A stretch of DNA of 64,000 nucleotides, from the NCBI GenBank assembly GCA_014654775.1, contig JACVZW010000073.1:1-64000 (forward strand), read 5' to 3'. Shown here in pieces: positions 35,763 through 46,514 of this stretch (positions within the stretch are counted from its first letter, which is position 1; each line of letters starts with the position of its first letter). This DNA comes from Paracoccaceae bacterium (GTDB lineage: Bacteria > Pseudomonadota > Alphaproteobacteria > Rhodobacterales > Rhodobacteraceae). Position numbers and translations under genes: made by a program. Under the pieces are notes generated by a model, which saw only the letters and a list, made by a program, of their open reading frames with translations, made no database searches and was not told the origin of the DNA.

Positions 35763-37092
35763 CTCGCGCTGCCTTTATGAAGGTCATCGGGTTGATTGCT
35801 TCGCCGCCGATCCGGATCTCGTAATGAAGATGCGTCCCGGTCGAACGTCCTGAATTGCCCATATCACCGATCCGCTCCCCGCGCGATACCCGATCGCCCA
35901 CGTCAACGCGGATTTGCGACAGATGCGCATAGCGGGTTTCGATTCCGAATTCGTGCCGGATCTTCACCAGACGGCCATAGCCGGATTCCCAACCTGCGAA
36001 GGTCACGACACCCTCGGCTGTGGCAAGGATCGGGCTGCCATAGGCGCCTGCCAGATCCTGCCCCTCATGCCGCCGCCAGCCGCGCCCGAAGGGATCGTTC
36101 CGGCCGCCAAAGCCGCTGGTAAAGCGGACGGGGGTGTTCACCGGCATGGCGAAGGGCGTCTTGAAGGCCGCGATGCGGTACATGTTCATGCGGTCCAGCC
36201 CCTGCAGGATCGCATTCGCTCGCGCCGTCTCCGGCATGATCCGTGCGCCTGATGTGGACATAGAGATGGGCGACAGCGGCCCGCCTGTGCCGGAATAGCC
36301 CTTGCGCACCGCACTGAGCAGGTCGTCGGGCGACAGCCCCGCATCGCGGAACATGTTGTCCAGCGGCTCCATCGATACGGTCACCGCCTCTTCCAGCTTG
36401 GCGAAGATCTCGTCGTTCTGGCGTTGGATGGCACGCTTCTCTGACAGAACACTTTCCACGCGCTCGGCCGATTTTTCGGCGGCGGCTTCCATCAGATCGC
36501 GCTCTTGCGCCGCGGATCCCAGCGCATCGGTCAGGATGGCCAACGTGTCGGCCACATCCTGTTCGCGCCCCTCTTCGGTGCGGGCCGATCCGGTGCTGGC
36601 GGCGAGAGCAAGGCTCGCCTCCTCGGCCCGCGCCCGGGCCTCGTCCCGCTCCACAATGGTGCGGCGCAGCGTGGATTGGATGACCTCAATCCCCGTCTCC
36701 AGTTCGCGCCGCCGATCCTCGGAGGCAAGCAGGCGCGACTGCATCTGCGCGACCTGCGCCAGCGCGAGGTTGAACCGTTCCTGCGCCCGCGCGGCCTCTT
36801 CGGCGCGCAGGTCGCGGTCGCCGGACAGGGCGTTCAGCCGTTCCTCGTACATTGCTTGCTGGCGCTGCGACTGTTCGCGCGACGATCCCGCCCCGATCGA
36901 ATCCATCATCAGCACGGCAGTGGCAACGATGGTCCAAGCCACAAACATGGCCCCACCCGTCATCGCGATCAGCTGGGTCGTCGGCCTAAGCCTGATGAAG
37001 CGCGTATCGGTATCGGATTTCAGGAACAGGCGTTGTTCGGGGATATAACGCTCCAGCGTGGCGTTGATCCGATAGGCAAAACGCGTCAGCAC
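35752..37092 (-). CDS. M23 family metallopeptidase (LytM-like) with coiled coil
   Basis: A 446-aa membrane-anchored periplasmic protein. One transmembrane helix (about 42-65, AMTGGAMFVAWTIVATAVLM) is followed by a long coiled coil (75-230, rich in Glu, Arg and Ala) and a C-terminal M23 domain. Zinc ligands: His and Asp in WRRHEGQDLAG, and HLH in STGTHLHYEIRIGGEAINP, so the active site looks intact. It probably cuts peptidoglycan cross-links or regulates an amidase. Translationally overlapped with bactofilin downstream. About 180 bases separate it from the DUF455 gene; they hold no visible gene. Confidence 0.93.
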   Translation of the reverse strand: MLTRFAYRINATLERYIPEQRLFLKSDTDTRFIRLRPTTQLIAMTGGAMFVAWTIVATAVLMMDSIGAGSSREQSQRQQAMYEERLNALSGDRDLRAEEAARAQERFNLALAQVAQMQSRLLASEDRRRELETGIEVIQSTLRRTIVERDEARARAEEASLALAASTGSARTEEGREQDVADTLAILTDALGSAAQERDLMEAAAEKSAERVESVLSEKRAIQRQNDEIFAKLEEAVTVSMEPLDNMFRDAGLSPDDLLSAVRKGYSGTGGPLSPISMSTSGARIMPETARANAILQGLDRMNMYRIAAFKTPFAMPVNTPVRFTSGFGGRNDPFGRGWRRHEGQDLAGAYGSPILATAEGVVTFAGWESGYGRLVKIRHEFGIETRYAHLSQIRVDVGDRVSRGERIGDMGNSGRSTGTHLHYEIRIGGEAINPMTFIKAARDVF

Positions 37093-37272
37093 TTGGCAGG
37101 GTTCCGTACGTTGCTGAAAGGGACGGGCGAAAGGCTCCCAAGCGGAGGTGAGACGTTGTTAGCCACCCCGTGCCACCCCCGCAACAGATATGACCACAGC
37201 CCCGTCCGGACTGCCGATTTTCTGCGCATCGTCGGCAGATTCCTGCCGATAAACGTCAGGCAATGACGGAGG

Positions 37273-38091
37273 TCAAGCGCGCTCTCCCGCAGCCAGCGGC
37301 CAGTAGAAATCGGGCGGCAATCCCGCCTCGGCCCGCTTCTCGTCGTTGAAGGGCGGCTTCAGCACGCCGTGGAAGTAGGTCCGCACCAGATCATGAAAGA
37401 CCTCTTTCGGGTCAAGCCCGTCGCGCCCGCAAAGCCAGTTGAACCATTTCGACCCATAAGCGACATGGCCTACCTCTTCGGCATAAATCGTTTCCAGCGC
37501 GGCGATCGGGCCTGCCTCGCCTGCCTTGCGGAAAATGTCGATCATCCCCGGCGTGACATCCAAACCCCGCGCCTCCAGCACCATGGGCACCACGGCGAGA
37601 CGGCCCAGAAGGTCGTCCACCGTATCCTCCGCCGCGCGCCACATGCCCGCATGGGCGGGCAGCGCGCCGTAATGACTGCCCATTGCCTCCAGACAATCGC
37701 AGATCAGATTGAAATGCTTGGCTTCCTCATCCGCGGCCTTCACCCAATCGTCATAGAACCCCAAGGGCATGGGATGGTCGGTGAAGCGGGCGATGATGTC
37801 CCAGTGCAGGTCAACCGCGTTCAACTCGATATGCCCCACCGCATGCAGCAGGGCGATACGCCCCGCAGGCGTACCGGGCCTGCGCCGCGGCACGTCGCGT
37901 GGATCGAGCAGATCAGGCTTCTCCGGCCGGGAAGGACGCAACGGCGGTGCTGCCTGCCCAATGGGCAGCGGCGTGCCCGCCGCCCGTGCGGCGAACCACG
38001 CCGCCGCATGCCGCCGCGCCAGCGCCGTCTTGGCGCGCCCGTCGGCGGTGGTCAGCACCTCCACCGCCATCCCGGCCAGCGTTTGCATCAA
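37273..38091 (-). CDS. DUF455 family ferritin-like protein
   Basis: A 272-aa all-helical protein of DUF455. The carboxylate/histidine residues of a ferritin-like di-iron site can be read: AVGHIELNAVDLHWD, AADEEAKHFNLI, and later ETIYAEEVGHVAYG with a final E..H pair. The family resembles the tRNA hydroxylase MiaE in fold, but the reaction is not established. It follows the peroxiredoxin gene on the same strand by 11 bases, so the two likely share a transcript, which would fit a role linked to iron or oxidative stress. Confidence 0.88.
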   Translation of the reverse strand: MMQTLAGMAVEVLTTADGRAKTALARRHAAAWFAARAAGTPLPIGQAAPPLRPSRPEKPDLLDPRDVPRRRPGTPAGRIALLHAVGHIELNAVDLHWDIIARFTDHPMPLGFYDDWVKAADEEAKHFNLICDCLEAMGSHYGALPAHAGMWRAAEDTVDDLLGRLAVVPMVLEARGLDVTPGMIDIFRKAGEAGPIAALETIYAEEVGHVAYGSKWFNWLCGRDGLDPKEVFHDLVRTYFHGVLKPPFNDEKRAEAGLPPDFYWPLAAGERA

Positions 38092-38102
38092 AGCGCTCCC
38101 AC

Positions 38103-38564
38103 CTACAGCGCCTTTGCCGCAGCCAGCACCTCATCGGCATGGCCCTTGACGGATACCTTGTTCCAGACCCGCGCCACCTTGCCCGCGCCGTCGATCAAAA
38201 CGGTCGTCCGTTCTACCCCCATGTAGGTCTTGCCATACATGCTCTTCTCAACCCAGACGCCGTAATCTTCGCAGGTGTGCCCCGCCTCGTCAGAGGCGAG
38301 GATCACGCCCAGCCCGTGCTTCTTGCAGAACTTGTCATGCGCCTTCACGCTGTCCTTGCTGACGCCGATGACGGTCGTCCCGGCGGCGGTGAACTCGGCC
38401 AGACGGGCGGTGAAATCCTGTGCCTCCAGCGTGCAGCCGGGCGTGTCATCCTTGGGGTAGAAATACAGCACCACCTTTCCGGGCCGGAAGCCGGAGAGGG
38501 TGACACTCGTCCCACCGTCGCGCGGCAGGGTGAAATCTGGTGCGCTTGTGCCTTCGGCGATCAT
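38103..38564 (-). CDS. bcp: Thioredoxin-dependent thiol peroxidase (Bcp/PrxQ)
   Basis: A 153-aa atypical peroxiredoxin that reduces hydrogen and alkyl peroxides. The peroxidatic cysteine is Cys44 in YPKDDTPGCTLEAQDF. The resolving cysteine that many PrxQ proteins have five residues later is absent (position is Ala/Gln), so it may act as a 1-Cys enzyme or use Cys80 or Cys97 (KFCKKHG, HTCEDYG). The C-terminal R-containing strand GVERTTVLIDGAGKVARVW is typical. The gene leads a two-gene unit with DUF455 and is divergent from the AsmA-like gene by 108 bases. Confidence 0.93.
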   Translation of the reverse strand: MIAEGTSAPDFTLPRDGGTSVTLSGFRPGKVVLYFYPKDDTPGCTLEAQDFTARLAEFTAAGTTVIGVSKDSVKAHDKFCKKHGLGVILASDEAGHTCEDYGVWVEKSMYGKTYMGVERTTVLIDGAGKVARVWNKVSVKGHADEVLAAAKAL

Positions 38565-38672
38565 GTGCGGCTCCTTGCTTTGTGAGGATCAACCCTTTGC
38601 GTTCTAGTTGCCTTCGGGGGAAGATAAAGGCAATCCCGGCAGCAAGTGCAAACGGGCCGGGAAGGCGGGAGC

Positions 38673-41600
38673 GTGACGACAGTGACCGACACCGGCGCGC
38701 AAGGGGAAGAGGGCGCTGCCATAGGCGGCCCGACGGCGCGCCCGCCGCGCCGCCCTCGCTTGCGTTCGGGTCTGATCCTGCTGCTTGGCATCGTGCTTCT
38801 GGCCTTCGTTGGTGCGGGTGCGGCGCTTTACGCGACGGGCGGCAAGCTGCGCCTTCCCGTCTGGCTGGTGGCCGAAGCCGAAGCACGGTTGAATGACACT
38901 CTGGCCGAGGCTCTGCCCGACATGGCGCTGGCCATTGGCGGTGTCCAGATCGGGGTCGACCGCGACGGCATTCCGCAATTGGCCGTCGAAGATGCGCGTC
39001 TGCTGCATCGGACAGGTGCGCCGCTTCTCGTCTTGCCCGAGGCGCGGTTGCGGCTGGATGGCGCGGCGCTGCTGCGCGGCGAAATCCGTCCCCTCGGGCT
39101 TGCGGTGGTGGGGGCGAACCTCTCGCTCACCCGCCGCGCGGACGGGTCGCTTGACCTGTCCCTTGGCGGGGGTGAGACGACGCCTGAATTTGCCGGTCTT
39201 GCCGAAGCCTTCGCCGCGCTCGATGGGCTGCTGTCCGACCCGGCCCTGTCCGATTTGCGTGGGATCGAGGCGGACGCCCTCACCCTGTCCTTCACCGATG
39301 TGCCGACCGGCCATGTCTGGAACCTTGGCGACGGTCGCCTGCGGATCGAGAACGGGGTTGAAGATTTGCGGGGCGAAATTGCTGTCACCCTGCTTGGCAA
39401 GGACGGCAACCCGGCACAGGCGCAGGTAACGGCCGTCGCCCGCAAAGGGGTGGCAGAGGCCAGGCTGACCGCTACCGTTGACCGCGTGCCCTCGGGCGAT
39501 CTTGCGGCGCTGGTCGCGCCACTTGCCCCGCTGGGCCTGATCGAGGCCGCCATTTCAGGTAGCCTGTCGGCCAGTCTGACGGCCGATGGCGTGACCGCGC
39601 TCGAAGCCAAGCTCGACATCGGGGCAGGGGCCTTGCGCCCGACGGAGGCCTCGGTCCCCATCGCCTTCGACCGCGCAGGCATGCAGATCGCCTATGATCC
39701 GGAACGGGGGCGGGTGAACCTCACCTCTTTCGATGTCGAAAGCACCACCCTGCGGCTGGGCGCGACAGGACACAGCTATCTGACCGATGCTGCAGGCAAC
39801 ATCCTGACTGGTCCCCTCGGCACGCGGCTGCCCGACAGTTTCCTGACCCAGATCCATATCAACCGCATGCAGGTCGATCCGGCCGGGCTGTTCAAGCAAC
39901 CTGTCCGTTTCACCGAAGGCGCGCTGGACCTGCGGCTGCAACTCGACCCGTTCCGCATCGACATCGGTCAGGTCGCGTTGGTCGAGGCGGATCGCCGCCT
40001 GTCTGCCAAGGGCATGCTGGGCGCCGATGCGCAGGGCTGGACGGCGGCCATCGACCTTGCGCTCGACAGGATCGACCATACCGATCTTCTGGCGCTCTGG
40101 CCCGTCAAGCTGGTCGCCAACACCCGCAGCTGGCTGGAACAGAACGTGCTGGAAGGCATGCTGACCGATGTAAAGGGTGCGCTGCGCATCGCCCCCGGGA
40201 AAGAGCCGATCCTGTCGCTCGGCTACGATTTCCGCGCGGCCGATGTGCGTTTCATCCGCACCCTTCCGCCCATCCGCGATGCCGACGGTTATGCCACGAT
40301 CGAAGGCCAGACCTATACGATGGTGGTCAGCCGCGGCTCCGTCACGCCCCCCCTTGGCGGGGTGATCGACATGGCGGGGTCAGTCTTTTCCGTGCTGGAC
40401 ATCACCAAACGTCCCGCACAGGCCGAGGTGATCCTGCGTACCTCCTCCAGCCTCACCGCTGCGCTGTCTTTGCTGGACGAGCCGCCCTTCGGCTTTCTCA
40501 CCAAGGCCGGGCGCCCGGTCGATCTGGGGCAGGGGCAAGCGGTGCTGGACGCCACGCTGCGTTTCGCGCTGCTGCCCCGCATCACGGCGGAAGACGTGTC
40601 CTTCCGGGTGAACGGCGAGGTGCGCGATTTCACCTCGGACCGCCTGATCCCCGGCAAGACGGTAGCCGCGCCGTTCCTGTCCCTTTCCGCCGATCCGCGC
40701 GGTCTGCGCGTGTCGGGGCTGGGGCAGGTGGGGGCCGTGCCCTTCGACGTGACCTTCCTGCAGCCCTTCGGCAAGGAGGCGCCGCCCGCCTCTATCGAAG
40801 GCACGGTCGAATTGTCGCGCGCCACGATCGAGGAGTTCAACCTCGGCCTGCCCGAAACGCTGGCCTCCGGCACGGGGCAGGGGATGGTGACAATCACCCT
40901 GCCCAAGGGGGCCCCGCCGCGCCTGACCCTGATCTCCGACCTCGCCCGCCTGACCATGGCCTTGCCCGGGACCGGTTGGCGCAAATCCCCAGCCGAAACC
41001 GGACGGCTGGAGGTGGAGGCGACGCTGGCCAGACCCGCCCGCATTGATCGCCTCTCCCTTACCGCCCCGGGACTTGTGGCCGAGGGTGAAGTGACCCTGA
41101 CCCCTGAAGGCGGTCTGTCCCTCGCCCGCTTTTCGCGCGTCGAACTGGGCGACTGGATGCAGGGCGCGGTCGACGTGGCGGGACGCGGTTCAGGCCGTGG
41201 CGTTGCCGTGACGGTTACCGAAGGCACGGCGGACCTGCGCCGCAAACCCGCGGATGAGGGCGCGGGCAATGGCGGCGGCGAGGTGCCGCTTTTCTTCAAC
41301 CTGTCACGTCTGCAGGTCACAGAAACCATCGCGCTCACGCGTTTTCGTGGCGAGTTTTCACCCCGGGGCGGGTTCAACGGGCGTTTCACGGCGCTGGTGA
41401 ATGATGGGGCCACCGTCACCGGCACCGTAGTCCCCAGCGCCAATGGCAGCGCCGTGCGCATCCGGTCCGACAATGCCGGAGGCGTGCTGGCCTCGGCCGG
41501 GATCTTTGCCTCTGCCCGTGGCGGGCAACTGGACCTGACGCTGCGCCCGCGCCGCGCCGAGGGCCGCTTTGACGGGCGGGCCGTGATCGCGGACATCCGC

Positions 41601-42029
41601 GTGGTCGATGCCCCGATCCTTGCCGAACTGCTGAACGCCGTATCGGTGGTGGGCATGCTTGAACAACTCAACGGCGACGGGCTTCTCTTCTCGCAGGCGC
41701 AGGCCGATTTCGTCTTGACCCCCCGCGCGGTGGAGATTCAGCGCGGATCGGCGGTCGGTGCCTCGCTCGGCGTGTCGATGGCGGGGGTCTATGGCACAGA
41801 ATCGAAGGAACTGGCCTTGCAAGGGGTGGTATCGCCCATCTACATGCTCAATGGCATCGGATCGGTGTTGACCCGGCGTGGCGAAGGGCTCTTCGGCTTC
41901 AACTATGAGGTGCGCGGCACCGCCGAACGCGCGCAGGTCACGGTCAATCCGCTGTCGATCCTGACCCCGGGAATGTTCCGCGACCTGTTCCGCGGCGACC
42001 CGCCCAGACTTGGAAACCCTGACGGATGA
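38673..42029 (+). CDS. AsmA/YhdP-like envelope protein (DUF3971)
   Basis: A 1118-aa protein with a proline/arginine-rich cytoplasmic head, one transmembrane helix at about 35-57 ([20 protein letters not shown]) and a very long periplasmic part made of repeated beta strands, as in AsmA-like, bridge-type lipid transfer proteins. The DUF3971 region lies in the middle and the C-terminal AsmA_2-like part has [20 protein letters not shown], near residue 1000. YhdP-type proteins help move phospholipid to the outer membrane. The start is uncertain: GTG codons at 38673 and 38682 are both plausible; AAGG lies seven bases before the first. It overlaps queA by 4 bases (ATGA). Confidence 0.85.
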   Translation: MTTVTDTGAQGEEGAAIGGPTARPPRRPRLRSGLILLLGIVLLAFVGAGAALYATGGKLRLPVWLVAEAEARLNDTLAEALPDMALAIGGVQIGVDRDGIPQLAVEDARLLHRTGAPLLVLPEARLRLDGAALLRGEIRPLGLAVVGANLSLTRRADGSLDLSLGGGETTPEFAGLAEAFAALDGLLSDPALSDLRGIEADALTLSFTDVPTGHVWNLGDGRLRIENGVEDLRGEIAVTLLGKDGNPAQAQVTAVARKGVAEARLTATVDRVPSGDLAALVAPLAPLGLIEAAISGSLSASLTADGVTALEAKLDIGAGALRPTEASVPIAFDRAGMQIAYDPERGRVNLTSFDVESTTLRLGATGHSYLTDAAGNILTGPLGTRLPDSFLTQIHINRMQVDPAGLFKQPVRFTEGALDLRLQLDPFRIDIGQVALVEADRRLSAKGMLGADAQGWTAAIDLALDRIDHTDLLALWPVKLVANTRSWLEQNVLEGMLTDVKGALRIAPGKEPILSLGYDFRAADVRFIRTLPPIRDADGYATIEGQTYTMVVSRGSVTPPLGGVIDMAGSVFSVLDITKRPAQAEVILRTSSSLTAALSLLDEPPFGFLTKAGRPVDLGQGQAVLDATLRFALLPRITAEDVSFRVNGEVRDFTSDRLIPGKTVAAPFLSLSADPRGLRVSGLGQVGAVPFDVTFLQPFGKEAPPASIEGTVELSRATIEEFNLGLPETLASGTGQGMVTITLPKGAPPRLTLISDLARLTMALPGTGWRKSPAETGRLEVEATLARPARIDRLSLTAPGLVAEGEVTLTPEGGLSLARFSRVELGDWMQGAVDVAGRGSGRGVAVTVTEGTADLRRKPADEGAGNGGGEVPLFFNLSRLQVTETIALTRFRGEFSPRGGFNGRFTALVNDGATVTGTVVPSANGSAVRIRSDNAGGVLASAGIFASARGGQLDLTLRPRRAEGRFDGRAVIADIRVVDAPILAELLNAVSVVGMLEQLNGDGLLFSQAQADFVLTPRAVEIQRGSAVGASLGVSMAGVYGTESKELALQGVVSPIYMLNGIGSVLTRRGEGLFGFNYEVRGTAERAQVTVNPLSILTPGMFRDLFRGDPPRLGNPDG

Positions 42030-43060
42030 AACTGTCCGATTTCGATTTCGATCTGCCGGAGGACCTGATCGCCACCCGGCCCGCCCGTCCGCGCACCCAT
42101 GCGCGGCTGCTTCTGGCCGAAGGTGACCGGATCAGCGATCGCCATGTCTATGACCTTATCGACATCTTCCGCCCCGGCGACCGGCTTGTCCTGAACAACA
42201 CCAAGGTCATCCCCGCCCGCCTGACGGGCCGCCGTACCCGGGGCGATGCCGTGGCGAAGGTCGAGGTGACGCTGCTCGAACCCGCAACCGAAGGGTGGCG
42301 TGCGCTGGCCAAACCTCTGCGCAAGCTGGCCGAGGGCGAGGTGATCGTCTTCTCCGACCGCCTCTCCGCCACCGTGGCTGAGAAGGGCGAAACCGACCTC
42401 CGCCTGACCTTCAACCTGACGGGCGATGATTTCGACGCGGCCTTGGCCGAGGCGGGGGCGATGCCGCTTCCGCCCTATATCGCAGCCAAGCGCGCGCCCG
42501 ATGCGCAGGACGCGACCGATTACCAGACGGTCTTCGCCCGCCATGCCGGGGCCGTGGCCGCGCCAACCGCCTCGCTTCATTTCGATGAACCGCTTCTGCG
42601 TGCGCTGGCAGAAAAGGGCGTTACCTTCACCGAAGTCACCCTGCATGTCGGTGCGGGCACTTTCCTGCCGGTCAAGGTGGATGACGTGACGACCCACAAG
42701 ATGCATGCCGAATGGGGCCAGATAACCCCCGGTGCCGCAGCCGAGATCAACGCCACAAAACAGGCCGGGGGCCGCATCATCCCGGTAGGCACCACCGCTC
42801 TGCGCCTGATCGAATCCGCTGCCGACGAGGCCGGGCGGATGCAGGCTTGGACCGGGCCGACGGACATCTTCATCTATCCCGGCTACCGCTTCCGCATCAC
42901 CGATGCGCTGATGACCAACTTCCACCTGCCGAAAAGCACGCTGATGATGCTCGTCTCTGCGCTGATGGGGGCCGAGCGCATCCGCGCCATCTATGAACAT
43001 GCCGTTACCAACCGCTATCGTTTCTTCAGCTACGGGGATTCCTCGCTTCTCATCCCCTGA
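42026..43060 (+). CDS. queA: S-adenosylmethionine:tRNA ribosyltransferase-isomerase
   Basis: Transfers and isomerises the ribosyl part of S-adenosylmethionine onto preQ1-modified tRNA to give epoxyqueuosine. The 344-aa length is normal. Signatures: [70 protein letters not shown] and the C-terminal [17 protein letters not shown] with YRFFSYGD. It is translationally coupled to the AsmA-like gene (ATGA overlap). Tgt, which acts before it, is at 6.1 kb. A weak GGGCGC-TAA-GCGCCC hairpin follows the stop. Confidence 0.97.
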   Translation: MKLSDFDFDLPEDLIATRPARPRTHARLLLAEGDRISDRHVYDLIDIFRPGDRLVLNNTKVIPARLTGRRTRGDAVAKVEVTLLEPATEGWRALAKPLRKLAEGEVIVFSDRLSATVAEKGETDLRLTFNLTGDDFDAALAEAGAMPLPPYIAAKRAPDAQDATDYQTVFARHAGAVAAPTASLHFDEPLLRALAEKGVTFTEVTLHVGAGTFLPVKVDDVTTHKMHAEWGQITPGAAAEINATKQAGGRIIPVGTTALRLIESAADEAGRMQAWTGPTDIFIYPGYRFRITDALMTNFHLPKSTLMMLVSALMGAERIRAIYEHAVTNRYRFFSYGDSSLLIP

Positions 43061-43147
43061 CGGGCGCTAAGCGCCCTGCGTCGCATTCCTTCCTCGCTTT
43101 CTCGGCGCGGATGCTATCCATCTTTCATTCTCCTTGCCCGGTGCCCC

Positions 43148-44368
43148 ATGCTCCCTGTCATTTCCACCTCCTGGCCGCTGCTTCTGGGCGTCATGCTGCT
43201 GATGGTGGGCAATGGCATCCAAGGGACGCTGCTGGGCATCCGCGGTGCCATCGAGGGCTTTTCGACCTACGAGATCTCCATCGTCATGTCAGCCTATTTC
43301 GCGGGCTTCCTCTTCGGGTCCAAGATGGCCCCGGCGATGATCCGCAAAGTGGGCCATGTGCGGGTCTTCGCGGCGCTCGGCTCGCTGATCTCAGCCGTGC
43401 TGGTGGTCTATCCCGTCGCGGCCGACTGGATGGTCTGGACGGCGCTGCGCGTCCTGATCGGTTTTTGCTTTTCCGGCATCTACATCACCGCCGAAAGCTG
43501 GCTGAACAACGCCGCCACGAACGAGACGCGCGGTCAGGCCCTGTCCGCCTATATGATCGTGCAGATGCTGGGCATCATCGCCAGTCAGGCCATCCTGAAC
43601 GTGGGCGATCCCTCGGGTTTCGTCCTTTTCGTGATCCCCTCGGTCCTCGTGTCGCTGGCCTTCATGCCGATCCTTCTGGCCCCGACACCCGCGCCGACCT
43701 TCGAATCCACCAAACCGCTCTCCTTCCGTGCGCTCTTTCGCATCTCGCCCCTTGGCTGCGCCGGGATGCTGCTGACGGGTGGCGTCTTCTCGGCGATGTT
43801 CGGCATGGCCTCGGTCTGGGGCGCGATGGAGGGGCTGTCGGTGCGCGACATCTCCATCTTCGTGGGCGCGCTCTATGTGGGCGGGCTCGTGCTGCAGTAT
43901 CCCATCGGCTGGCTGTCCGACCGGATGGATCGCCGCCTGCTCATCACATCACTCTCAGCCATTGCGGCGGTCGCCATGCTGGTGGCGGGGCTCTTTGATC
44001 TGCCCTTCTATGCCTATCTTGGGGCTGCGCTCCTTTTGGGCGGCATCACCAACCCGGTCTATGCCCTGCTGATCGCCTATACCAACGACTTCCTATCCAA
44101 GGATGACATGGCCGCGGCCAGCGCCGGGATGATCTTCCTCAACGGCTTTGGCGCCATCTTCGGCCCGCTTGTCACCGGCTGGCTGATGCAACAGGTGGGG
44201 CCGGGCGGGTTCTTCCTCTTTATTGCCGCGCTCTTCACTGCGCTGACGGCCTATGCCGTCTGGCGGATGACACGCCGCGCTGCCCCGGCAGGCACCGCGC
44301 CCTCGCCCTTCATCGTGCCCACCGCCTCGTCCGTCGCGGCCACGGCGGTGATCGACAAGGATCGCTGA
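43148..44368 (+). CDS. MFS transporter (YcaD-like)
   Basis: A 406-aa inner-membrane protein with twelve hydrophobic segments. The MFS motif between segments 2 and 3 is reduced (AGFLFGSKMAPAMIRKVGHV), while the second half carries GWLSDRMDRR, the classic form. The stretch GFCFSGIYITAESWLNN in segment 4 is typical of the YcaD/YfkF group, putative drug or metabolite exporters. The substrate is unknown. The start at 43148 agrees with the first hydrophobic segment, though the Shine-Dalgarno is poor. The gene stands between queA and DUF924 with no sign of co-regulation. Confidence 0.87.
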   Translation: MLPVISTSWPLLLGVMLLMVGNGIQGTLLGIRGAIEGFSTYEISIVMSAYFAGFLFGSKMAPAMIRKVGHVRVFAALGSLISAVLVVYPVAADWMVWTALRVLIGFCFSGIYITAESWLNNAATNETRGQALSAYMIVQMLGIIASQAILNVGDPSGFVLFVIPSVLVSLAFMPILLAPTPAPTFESTKPLSFRALFRISPLGCAGMLLTGGVFSAMFGMASVWGAMEGLSVRDISIFVGALYVGGLVLQYPIGWLSDRMDRRLLITSLSAIAAVAMLVAGLFDLPFYAYLGAALLLGGITNPVYALLIAYTNDFLSKDDMAAASAGMIFLNGFGAIFGPLVTGWLMQQVGPGGFFLFIAALFTALTAYAVWRMTRRAAPAGTAPSPFIVPTASSVAATAVIDKDR

Positions 44369-44447
44369 ATCAACCGCCAGTGGATCGGCGGTTGCACCTT
44401 CGTCCGTTACCTGCGACGGTCACGTCTTAAGCAGGGAAGGAACCCCC

Positions 44448-45041
44448 ATGTCGGAACCGATCGAACTTCTCGATTTCTGGCTGGGAGAGATCGGCCCTGA
44501 CGGCTGGTACTCTGGCGGGGCCGAGATCGACGATGCCTGCCGCGACCGGTACGAGGATCTCTGGCGCGCCGCGCGCGAAGGTCACCTCGACCACTGGATC
44601 GACGGCACGGTGGCCACGCTGGCCTATATCATCCTGACCGACCAACTGCCGCGCAACATGTTCCGGGGCAAGGCAGCAAGCTTCGCAACGGATTCCCGCG
44701 CCCTCGCCGCGGCCCGACGCGCGGTCGAAATGGGCTGGGATCTCGGCGCGCCCGAACCCGATCGCCAGTTCTTCTACATGCCCTTCGAACATTCCGAAGA
44801 TCCCGCCGACCAGTCCCTCGCCGTCAAGCTGATGGAGGAACGCATGCCCTCCGATCCCGAAATGGCCCTGCACGCCCGCGCCCATCAATATGTCATCGCG
44901 CGCTTTGGCCGCTTTCCCGGCCGCAATCAGGCAATGGCCCGGTTCAGCACGCCGGAAGAACAGGATTGGCTCGATGCGGGGGGCTATGCCGCCGAAGTGC
45001 GGCGCATGACCGAAGGCAACAGCCATGCACCAGGCGCATAG
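44448..45041 (+). CDS. DUF924 family protein
   Basis: A 197-aa soluble, helical protein of DUF924, which has a tetratricopeptide-like fold. Family marks are LLDFWLGEIGPDGWYSGG, then YIILTDQLPRNMFRG and FFYMPFEHSEDPADQ, and a closing FGRFPGRNQAMAR. The function is unknown. A good AAGGAA ribosome binding site precedes the ATG. It lies 78 bases before lpd on the same strand. Confidence 0.92.
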   Translation: MSEPIELLDFWLGEIGPDGWYSGGAEIDDACRDRYEDLWRAAREGHLDHWIDGTVATLAYIILTDQLPRNMFRGKAASFATDSRALAAARRAVEMGWDLGAPEPDRQFFYMPFEHSEDPADQSLAVKLMEERMPSDPEMALHARAHQYVIARFGRFPGRNQAMARFSTPEEQDWLDAGGYAAEVRRMTEGNSHAPGA

Positions 45042-45119
45042 GCCCCCGGCGCCGCCTTCGTTGCTTGGCCCTGGAAAATAGTTTAAGGCCAAACCAATTT
45101 CTTTGAGGGAGGAAAGCCG

Positions 45120-46514
45120 ATGGCCGCAGCCTATGATGTGATCGTGATCGGTGCCGGTCCGGGCGGCTATGTCGCTGCCATCCGTGCGGCGCAACTCGGC
45201 CTGAAGGTCGTGATCGTCGAACGCGAACATCTGGGCGGCATCTGCCTGAACTGGGGCTGCATCCCGACCAAGGCGCTGCTGCGGTCGGCCGAGGTTTTCC
45301 ACCTGATGCACCGCGCCAAGGAATTCGGGCTGAAGGCAGACGGCATCGGCTATGACCTGCCCGCCGTTGTCGCCCGATCGCGCGGGGTGGCAAAGCAGCT
45401 GTCCTCCGGCATCGGCCATCTGATGAAGAAGAACAAGATCGCCGTCGTGATGGGGCAGGCCACCGTCACCGCCAAGGGCAAGGTCACGGTCAAGACCGAC
45501 AAGGGCAACGAAGACCTGACCGCCCCGCACATCATCCTTGCCACTGGTGCCCGCGCCCGCGAACTGCCGGGGCTGGAGGCGGATGGCGATCTGGTTTGGA
45601 CCTACAAACACGCCCTGCAACCGAAACGCATGCCCAAGAAGTTGCTCGTCATCGGATCGGGCGCGATCGGCATCGAATTCGCGTCCTTCTTCAACACGCT
45701 TGGCGCCGATACCACAGTGGTGGAAGTGATGGACCGCATCCTTCCCGTGGAAGACGCCGAGATCAGCGCCTTCGCCAAGAAGCAATTCGTCAAGCAGGGG
45801 ATGAAGATCCTCGAAAAGGCCGGGGTGAAGAAGCTTGACCGCAAACCGGGCGTCGGCGTCACCGCGCATATAGAGATGGGTGGCAAAGTCGAAACGCACG
45901 ACTTCGACACTGTGATTTCCGCCGTGGGCATCGTCGGCAACGTGGAAAACCTTGGTCTCGAAGCCCTCGGCGTGAAGATCGACCGCACCCATGTCATCAC
46001 CGATGAATACTGCCGCACCGGGATCGACGGTCTTTACGCCATCGGCGACATCGCCGGGGCACCGTGGTTGGCCCATAAAGCAAGCCATGAAGGTGTGATG
46101 GTGGCCGAACTGATCGCTGGCAAGCATCCCCATCCGATCAAGCCCAATTCCATCGCGGGCTGCACCTATTGCCACCCGCAGGTCGCCTCGGTCGGTCTGA
46201 CGGAAGCCAAGGCGAAAGAGGCGGGTTACGACATCAAGGTGGGCCGCTTCCCCTTCATCGGCAATGGCAAGGCCATCGCCCTTGGCGAATCCGAAGGCAT
46301 GATCAAGACGATCTTCGACGCCAAGACGGGTGAACTTCTGGGGGCCCACATGATCGGCGCGGAAGTCACCGAACTGATCCAAGGCTATGTCGTGGGCCGG
46401 TCACTTGAGACGACCGAAGAAGACCTGATCAACACCGTCTTCCCGCATCCGACCCTGTCCGAGATGATGCACGAAGCCGTGCTCGACGCCTACGGTCGCG
46501 CGCTGCACTTCTAG
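45120..46514 (+). CDS. lpd: Dihydrolipoyl dehydrogenase
   Basis: FAD-dependent E3 subunit of 2-oxoacid dehydrogenase complexes (464 aa). The FAD-binding motif is VIGAGPGGYVAAIRAAQLG, the redox-active disulfide is GICLNWGCIPTK, the NAD-binding motif is VIGSGAIGIEFASFF, the second FAD motif is YAIGDIAGAPWLAHKASHEG, and the C-terminal active-site HPTLSEMMHEA carries the catalytic histidine and glutamate. The strong ribosome binding site is GAGGGAGGAAAG. No E1 or E2 genes are adjacent, so it may be a stand-alone copy serving several complexes. The stop overlaps the convergent small metalloprotease-like gene by 4 bases. Confidence 0.96.
   Translation: MAAAYDVIVIGAGPGGYVAAIRAAQLGLKVVIVEREHLGGICLNWGCIPTKALLRSAEVFHLMHRAKEFGLKADGIGYDLPAVVARSRGVAKQLSSGIGHLMKKNKIAVVMGQATVTAKGKVTVKTDKGNEDLTAPHIILATGARARELPGLEADGDLVWTYKHALQPKRMPKKLLVIGSGAIGIEFASFFNTLGADTTVVEVMDRILPVEDAEISAFAKKQFVKQGMKILEKAGVKKLDRKPGVGVTAHIEMGGKVETHDFDTVISAVGIVGNVENLGLEALGVKIDRTHVITDEYCRTGIDGLYAIGDIAGAPWLAHKASHEGVMVAELIAGKHPHPIKPNSIAGCTYCHPQVASVGLTEAKAKEAGYDIKVGRFPFIGNGKAIALGESEGMIKTIFDAKTGELLGAHMIGAEVTELIQGYVVGRSLETTEEDLINTVFPHPTLSEMMHEAVLDAYGRALHF

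Noticed and set aside
44427-46382. 651-codon minus-strand frame opposite the DUF924 gene and lpd
   Set aside because: It crosses two well-supported genes and has no recognisable domain or ribosome binding site.
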